DNA of 10,240 nucleotides. Origin: Promethearchaeota archaeon (GTDB lineage Archaea; Asgardarchaeota; Lokiarchaeia; Sigyniarchaeales; Promethearchaeaceae). Below the pieces are notes generated by a model that was given only the letters and a program-made list of their open reading frames with translations, ran no database searches and was not told the DNA's origin. This document shows, piece after piece, positions 6,654-10,240 of the stretch. Both the position numbers and the translations under genes were made by a program. The stretch lies in assembly GCA_014729055.1 (NCBI GenBank), contig WJKO01000563.1:1-10240 (forward strand). The letters are read 5' to 3'. Position 1 is the first letter of the stretch; the number at the start of each line of letters is the position of its first letter.

Positions 6654-7571
6654 ATGTTGAATAAGAAAGACATTGAAATGAAAGATTCAGATGCGTCAAT
6701 CGAACCGAGAATAGAAATTAAGGAGAATAGGGAAATTAGAAACGCCGTTCTTATTATCGGAGTTATGCTTGTTATGTTATTTACCCTAATATTTAGAATA
6801 AAGGGAAGGGCATATAATTTTTCAACTCTCACATTTGAATACGTGTCGGGATCCCTTGATTTAGCAATAACAGGACAATTTTATGATGGAACATGGTTCA
6901 TGGCAGACCATCCTTTTTGGTATTTTCTTAATCATTTTGATTGGCTGATTATGGGGGTTTTAGGAATAGTTGCACTTTTATTTATAATCACGGGATTAGT
7001 CAAAGAACGTAAGAAACCATTGTTTAGATATGGTTTATTTATTCTGCTCAGCGGAGCAATCACAGCGGGGCTAATCATGAATGTATTATTGAAAGACCTC
7101 TGGGGACGATATCGACCAAGACACACTACATTCTTTGAAGGGGAACATAATTTCTATGCAATCTTAGATCTTGCTTGGCTTATAGAGCCAGAATCAATAG
7201 GGGAGGGAGTCTCGTTTCCGGCTGGTCATCCTTCTGCATTTACTTGTTACATTCTCATATATTTTGTCTTTAAACATCCTGAAGCAATTATATATCTATT
7301 CGGGGAATTTAAAGAATGGAAAGTTAAAATGCTTAAAATAATAAAATGGATAGGGTTAATTTTAGCCATTATCGGCGGTATTTTAATGGGAATGGCAAGA
7401 ATCATAGCAGGAGCGCATTTTGCATCAGATGTTCTATGGAACATGACAATCACTTTTTACGTTGATGTCTTTATGTATTATGTTGTTTTCCGTTGGCCAA
7501 AATACGAACGAGAGAACTTGAACGAATTTTTGAAAGTAAAAAGCATAATTGCAGACGAAAGTTTTGGATAG
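6654..7571 (+). CDS. PAP2-family membrane phosphatase
   Basis: This 305-residue integral membrane protein carries the complete PAP2 catalytic set. K-X6-R-P is K-D-L-W-G-R-Y-R-P (147-155). The second motif, F-P-A-G-H (188-192), gives His192. The third, A-R-I-I-A-G-A-H-F-A-S-D (248-259), provides Arg249, the nucleophile His255 and Asp259. Members dephosphorylate phosphatidate, lysophosphatidate, sphingoid-base phosphates, or polyprenyl diphosphates. About six hydrophobic segments are visible, with a charged N-terminal tail of about 29 residues before the first. In the third motif the usual Ser before Arg is Ala. The start has a GAAGGG stretch about six bases upstream, which may act as SD. The gene sits between an acyltransferase and a transporter in one tight run, so phosphatidate dephosphorylation to diacylglycerol is a reasonable guess. 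Undecaprenyl or dolichyl diphosphate phosphatase remains possible. Confidence 0.92.
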   Translation: MLNKKDIEMKDSDASIEPRIEIKENREIRNAVLIIGVMLVMLFTLIFRIKGRAYNFSTLTFEYVSGSLDLAITGQFYDGTWFMADHPFWYFLNHFDWLIMGVLGIVALLFIITGLVKERKKPLFRYGLFILLSGAITAGLIMNVLLKDLWGRYRPRHTTFFEGEHNFYAILDLAWLIEPESIGEGVSFPAGHPSAFTCYILIYFVFKHPEAIIYLFGEFKEWKVKMLKIIKWIGLILAIIGGILMGMARIIAGAHFASDVLWNMTITFYVDVFMYYVVFRWPKYERENLNEFLKVKSIIADESFG

Positions 7572-7578
7572 ACTAAGA

Positions 7579-8970
7579 ATGAGCGATAAAATAAAAGGAA
7601 CAGCTTATTATGGAATACATTTTCTGATATTTTTAATAATTATTGAATTGAGCTGGATTTTGGGATCAAAAGTTTCAGAGATGTTGCTCAGTTTAATAGA
7701 ATCCGATGGCATCTTATTTGACCAGATTCAAGCTGCAGAACAGTTATTTCATTATGCAGTAGCCGCAACGGTATTTCCATGGGGGATTTTAATTGATAAA
7801 AAATCAGAATGGCGAAAATATATCTTAGTTGTCTCCAATCTTGTTTGGATTGCTGGATCCTCTCTGCTATATTTTATGCCGACAAGTTTTCATCTCTACT
7901 GCGGAATTCAAATAATATGGGGAATTTCTTTTGGTGCAAACGGTCCAATAATTGGTTCCTATTTGGGAGACCTCTTTAGAATTAATAAACGGGGGACTTT
8001 ATTTTCGATTTTTACGATATTTGTCTATATCATAAAGGCTGGAGCGATTGGAATCAACGGCATTCTCGGGAGTTATTTAGATGATTGGAAGATCCCAAAC
8101 TTCATATTTGCCATTATTGGATTAATTTCACTTATACTTTTTCTAATAATTGGAAAAGAACCGAAGCTGGCAGCCGTTGAACCTGAATTTAAGGAATTGA
8201 TTCAAGAAGGATACAAATATAAAAGAAATATTACGCTGGAGGGATTAAAGGCAGTTATTAAAAAACCTACAAATTTACTTTTTCTGTTTCAAGGAATTTC
8301 TGGTATGATTGGTGTATCAATTGTTACGCGATATATGAATTATTGGTTTACAAGCACTATGGGTATGCAGATAAACCAATTCGTAGCGTCTATAATTTTG
8401 GGGGCTGGTGCTGCGGTGGGTGCTTTAATAGGAATATTACTTGTCGGTAAATGGATTGATAAAAAATTTAAAGAAGGAAATCTCAACAAATCTCTATATT
8501 TCTCGATAGTATGCTTATTTATGCAAGTTGTCTTCTATTTCATTCTAACAATGGTCTTAACTTATCCCGAAACGATCGAGCCAGAAAATAATACTATAAA
8601 GGGAATATTCAATGCTTATCCCGTTTTTTATGCTTTTATTATAGTATTTAACTTATGTTCCTTCTGTGGAACTCCAGTCGGTACAACAGTAGGAGTTGCG
8701 CGAACACATGTTAACCTCCCCGAAAATAGAGGAACGGCTGCAGCATTATATGACTTATTCGATTTTATCGGTAGTGGTTTAGCCATAGCGATTGGTCAAT
8801 TTTTCTTCTCAATATTTTCGGGATATCAAATCACAATCTTTGCAGGTTCGTGTTTTTGGATAGTGTCAGGGATTTTATGGCTGTTTATTGTAAAATTCAT
8901 ACAAAAAGATTATCAAGAAATAAGAAATACTCTATCTAAACGAGCACGTAATAAATCGCCGTCAAAATAA
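7579..8970 (+). CDS. Major facilitator superfamily transporter
   Basis: This is a 463-residue polytopic protein with about 12 hydrophobic helices. Between helices 2 and 3 it has G-I-L-I-D-K-K-S-E-W-R-K (69-80), a recognisable MFS motif A. Later comes G-S-Y-L-G-D-L-F-R-I-N-K-R-G (126-139), followed by a Gly-rich helix 5 and a W-K-I-P-N-F-I-F segment, an arrangement common in MFS carriers including Spinster-like ones. A hydrophilic central loop (about 190-225) joins the two halves. The ATG at 7579 is chosen: it is 8 bp after the PAP2 stop, whereas an in-frame TTG at 7549 would overlap that gene and add ten polar residues. The tight spacing implies co-transcription with PAP2. The cargo is unknown; the neighbours suggest a lipid or lysolipid, but sugars, drugs or osmolytes cannot be excluded. 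The C-terminal coding end overlaps the convergent kinase-like gene by 35 bp. Confidence 0.88.
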   Translation: MSDKIKGTAYYGIHFLIFLIIIELSWILGSKVSEMLLSLIESDGILFDQIQAAEQLFHYAVAATVFPWGILIDKKSEWRKYILVVSNLVWIAGSSLLYFMPTSFHLYCGIQIIWGISFGANGPIIGSYLGDLFRINKRGTLFSIFTIFVYIIKAGAIGINGILGSYLDDWKIPNFIFAIIGLISLILFLIIGKEPKLAAVEPEFKELIQEGYKYKRNITLEGLKAVIKKPTNLLFLFQGISGMIGVSIVTRYMNYWFTSTMGMQINQFVASIILGAGAAVGALIGILLVGKWIDKKFKEGNLNKSLYFSIVCLFMQVVFYFILTMVLTYPETIEPENNTIKGIFNAYPVFYAFIIVFNLCSFCGTPVGTTVGVARTHVNLPENRGTAAALYDLFDFIGSGLAIAIGQFFFSIFSGYQITIFAGSCFWIVSGILWLFIVKFIQKDYQEIRNTLSKRARNKSPSK

Positions 8971-9991
8971 GACCACAGACAATGGGGTTAAGGAAATTAT
9001 CGGGTAATGTCTTTGCAAATCGATCAACTAGTAAAAATCCAGTTGCTGCACCAAAGGCCATGAGCATTACACCAAATATATTAATACCACTGAATGGTAA
9101 TATTAGATGTACAACAAAGACTAAGCAAAAACTTGATGTAAATCCTGCAATGTATCCTTCCCATGTCTTTTTTGTTTTATCACTCCTTCTTTTTCCAAAT
9201 CTTTTCCCTATAATACTGGCAGCAGAGTCTGATAATGCACCAATTAACGCTACTGAATACAGTATTTGAGGGGAAACCAATACAAACGGAATAACGGAGA
9301 GCATCAACGGAAGTGAACTGGTAAATGTATATAATTCATCGGGATATATTGAAATTTTTCCCATATCTTGTGCAAATTTTCCCAAGACATCAAATTTTAA
9401 CAACCTCAGTAATTCAAAAGGTGTAAATATCCAAATAAACACTACTAAAAAGTCCGTCATCATGAATAGTGCTGAACTTACTTGATCCCAGCTCTTGAAA
9501 GGATAGGTAAAATAAATAAAATGCAAGATAAATAGAACGGCGGCGAAGAGGAAATGGCTTGCCTTTCTCGTAATATCGGTCTTAAAACAATCCTTAAAAT
9601 TATCTGAAATTTGTTCTTGCCATTCAACTTCTGACAATATCTTGTTACGCACCTTATTATGTTTTTTCCAAATTATACTAAGTACAGTCCAGACAATAAT
9701 ACAAACCGTAACAGTATCCCACAAATGAAAATAGATCTGCGCTTTAACGGCGAATGTGGGTGTAATTTTATCAAATAAGACTGGCATAAGACCCGCAATT
9801 AATAGAAATAAAAATGCTAATGATACTTCGTTTTTAAAAAACGAAGAATCTGTGACCTTTTCGGGATGTTTTCTGGATTTCAAGGCATAATAAATCGTTA
9901 AAAATCCCGGAATGGCTGTGTAAATCATTAGAGAAATCATGAAAAACAAATAATTATTTTCGCAAAATTCGATAAATCCATTAACATCCAT
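8936..9991 (-). CDS. Dolichol/phytol/diacylglycerol-kinase-like or cytidylyltransferase-like integral membrane protein
   Basis: The 351-residue protein has many hydrophobic helices. Its C-terminal half carries the hallmarks of the SEC59/VTE5/DGK1-CdsA group. I-T-R-K-A-S-H-F (140-147) is the R-K-x2-H block. A-L-S-D-S-A-A-S-I-I-G-K-R-F-G-K (252-267) resembles the usual G-D-A-x-A-x-x-x-G-x-x-F-G motif with Ser in place of the second Gly, keeping Asp255. K-K-T-W-E-G (274-279) is the K-K-T-x-E-G motif, and P-D-N-F-L-N-P (330-336) the late D-N-x-x-x-P block. Such enzymes use CTP to phosphorylate lipid alcohols (dolichol, phytol, diacylglycerol) or make CDP-lipids. The roughly 135-residue N-terminal part with several helices is less conserved. 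The gene runs opposite to the MFS gene, and their 3' ends overlap. The ATG at 9991 lacks an SD; a TATA-like GAATATAG on the minus strand, about 26 bp upstream, would suit a leaderless transcript. Confidence 0.82.
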   Translation of the reverse strand: MDVNGFIEFCENNYLFFMISLMIYTAIPGFLTIYYALKSRKHPEKVTDSSFFKNEVSLAFLFLLIAGLMPVLFDKITPTFAVKAQIYFHLWDTVTVCIIVWTVLSIIWKKHNKVRNKILSEVEWQEQISDNFKDCFKTDITRKASHFLFAAVLFILHFIYFTYPFKSWDQVSSALFMMTDFLVVFIWIFTPFELLRLLKFDVLGKFAQDMGKISIYPDELYTFTSSLPLMLSVIPFVLVSPQILYSVALIGALSDSAASIIGKRFGKRRSDKTKKTWEGYIAGFTSSFCLVFVVHLILPFSGINIFGVMLMAFGAATGFLLVDRFAKTLPDNFLNPIVCGLILTAIYYVLV

Positions 9992-10240
9992 AATGAAGCA
10001 ACTCTTAAAGTAGTCTATATTCTTATTGATGTCTTAATTATTTTTATTTTTTTATCTGTTTATTTTATTAAATAATCATTTGAATAAAAACTGATGCCAT
10101 TTTGAAGAACTCCAAAAGTTTGTAATTTGATTGAATATTCAGAATATAAGAAATGGGAGACTATTCCCACATATCTGACTGAGAATAGTGACAGAATTGC
10201 TCTATGTATCCATAGGATTTATATATGAAGCTGAAACAAC
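9992..10240. other. Non-coding right end, 249 bp, with inverted repeats
   Basis: No supportable gene is seen. A T-rich stretch (about 10034-10070) lies upstream of the minus-strand kinase-like gene. Inverted repeats lie at 10154-10169 and 10160-10189, and a small CTATG/CATAG hairpin at 10202-10215. A TTTATATA-type box at about 10218-10225 overlaps an ATG at 10225 that opens a frame M-K-L-K-Q to the window edge. It could be the start of a plus-strand gene, but too little is visible to call it. Confidence 0.5.
10154..10189 (+). repeat. Two overlapping, mutually exclusive inverted repeats
   Basis: TGGGA (10154-10158) pairs with TCCCA (10165-10169) around a 6-nt loop. ACTATTC (10160-10166) pairs perfectly with GAATAGT (10183-10189) across 16 nt. 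The arms overlap, so only one stem can form at a time. The position, upstream of a possible gene at the right edge, would suit an operator or leader structure, but chance is not excluded in AT-rich DNA. Confidence 0.4.

Noticed and set aside
7549..7578. TTG at 7549 as start of the MFS gene
   Set aside because: It would overlap the PAP2 coding end and add a polar tail; the ATG at 7579 fits the 8-bp operon spacing better.
8982..9269. Plus-strand open frame of 95 codons opposite the kinase-like gene
   Set aside because: The minus-strand protein carries conserved K-K-T-W-E-G and Asp motifs here; the plus-strand translation has none.
10225..10240. A new gene beginning with ATG at 10225
   Set aside because: Only five codons are visible, so it cannot be supported as a gene; mentioned under the right-end region instead.

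Overview
The window is AT-rich and densely coded, and most likely comes from an archaeon; an Asgard (Loki/Heimdall-type) archaeon is my best guess. The guess rests on gene content and style: a eukaryote-like sphingosine-1-phosphate (S1P) lyase homologue, PlsC-type acyltransferases and a CTP-dependent lipid-kinase-like membrane enzyme side by side, TATA-like boxes before start codons rather than clear bacterial -35/-10 pairs, weak or absent Shine-Dalgarno sequences, and a TTG start. No rRNA or other marker gene is present, so the taxonomy is inference.

Left part (1-3142, plus strand): the C-terminal part of a multi-pass membrane protein with an H-x3-D motif resembling YdjM/DUF457 metal-dependent hydrolases, cut by the window edge. 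It is followed by a C45/AAT-type Ntn hydrolase (acyl-amide acyltransferase or amidase-like) and a small DEDDh 3'-5' exonuclease.

Middle (3143-7571): on the minus strand, an S1P lyase-like PLP enzyme. It is divided from a plus-strand lipid cluster by a divergent promoter region carrying three perfect copies of a 10-bp repeat. The cluster holds two paralogous lysophospholipid acyltransferase-like proteins in tandem, separated by 217 bp that contain a 17-bp tandem repeat, a perfect dyad and three TGATCA sites. A PAP2 phosphatase follows.

Right part (7579-10240): an MFS transporter follows the PAP2 gene within 8 bp. Its 3' end overlaps the 3' end of a convergent gene for a dolichol/phytol/diacylglycerol-kinase-like integral membrane protein. 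The last 249 bp hold that gene's upstream region, inverted repeats and possibly the start of another gene.

Read together, genes for acyl transfer, phosphate removal (PAP2), phosphate or CTP transfer (kinase-like), aldolytic cleavage of long-chain-base phosphates (S1P lyase) and possibly amide hydrolysis (AAT-like) suggest a lipid making, remodelling or degrading locus of bacterial/eukaryotic chemistry in an apparently archaeal genome. Substrates cannot be read from the sequence.
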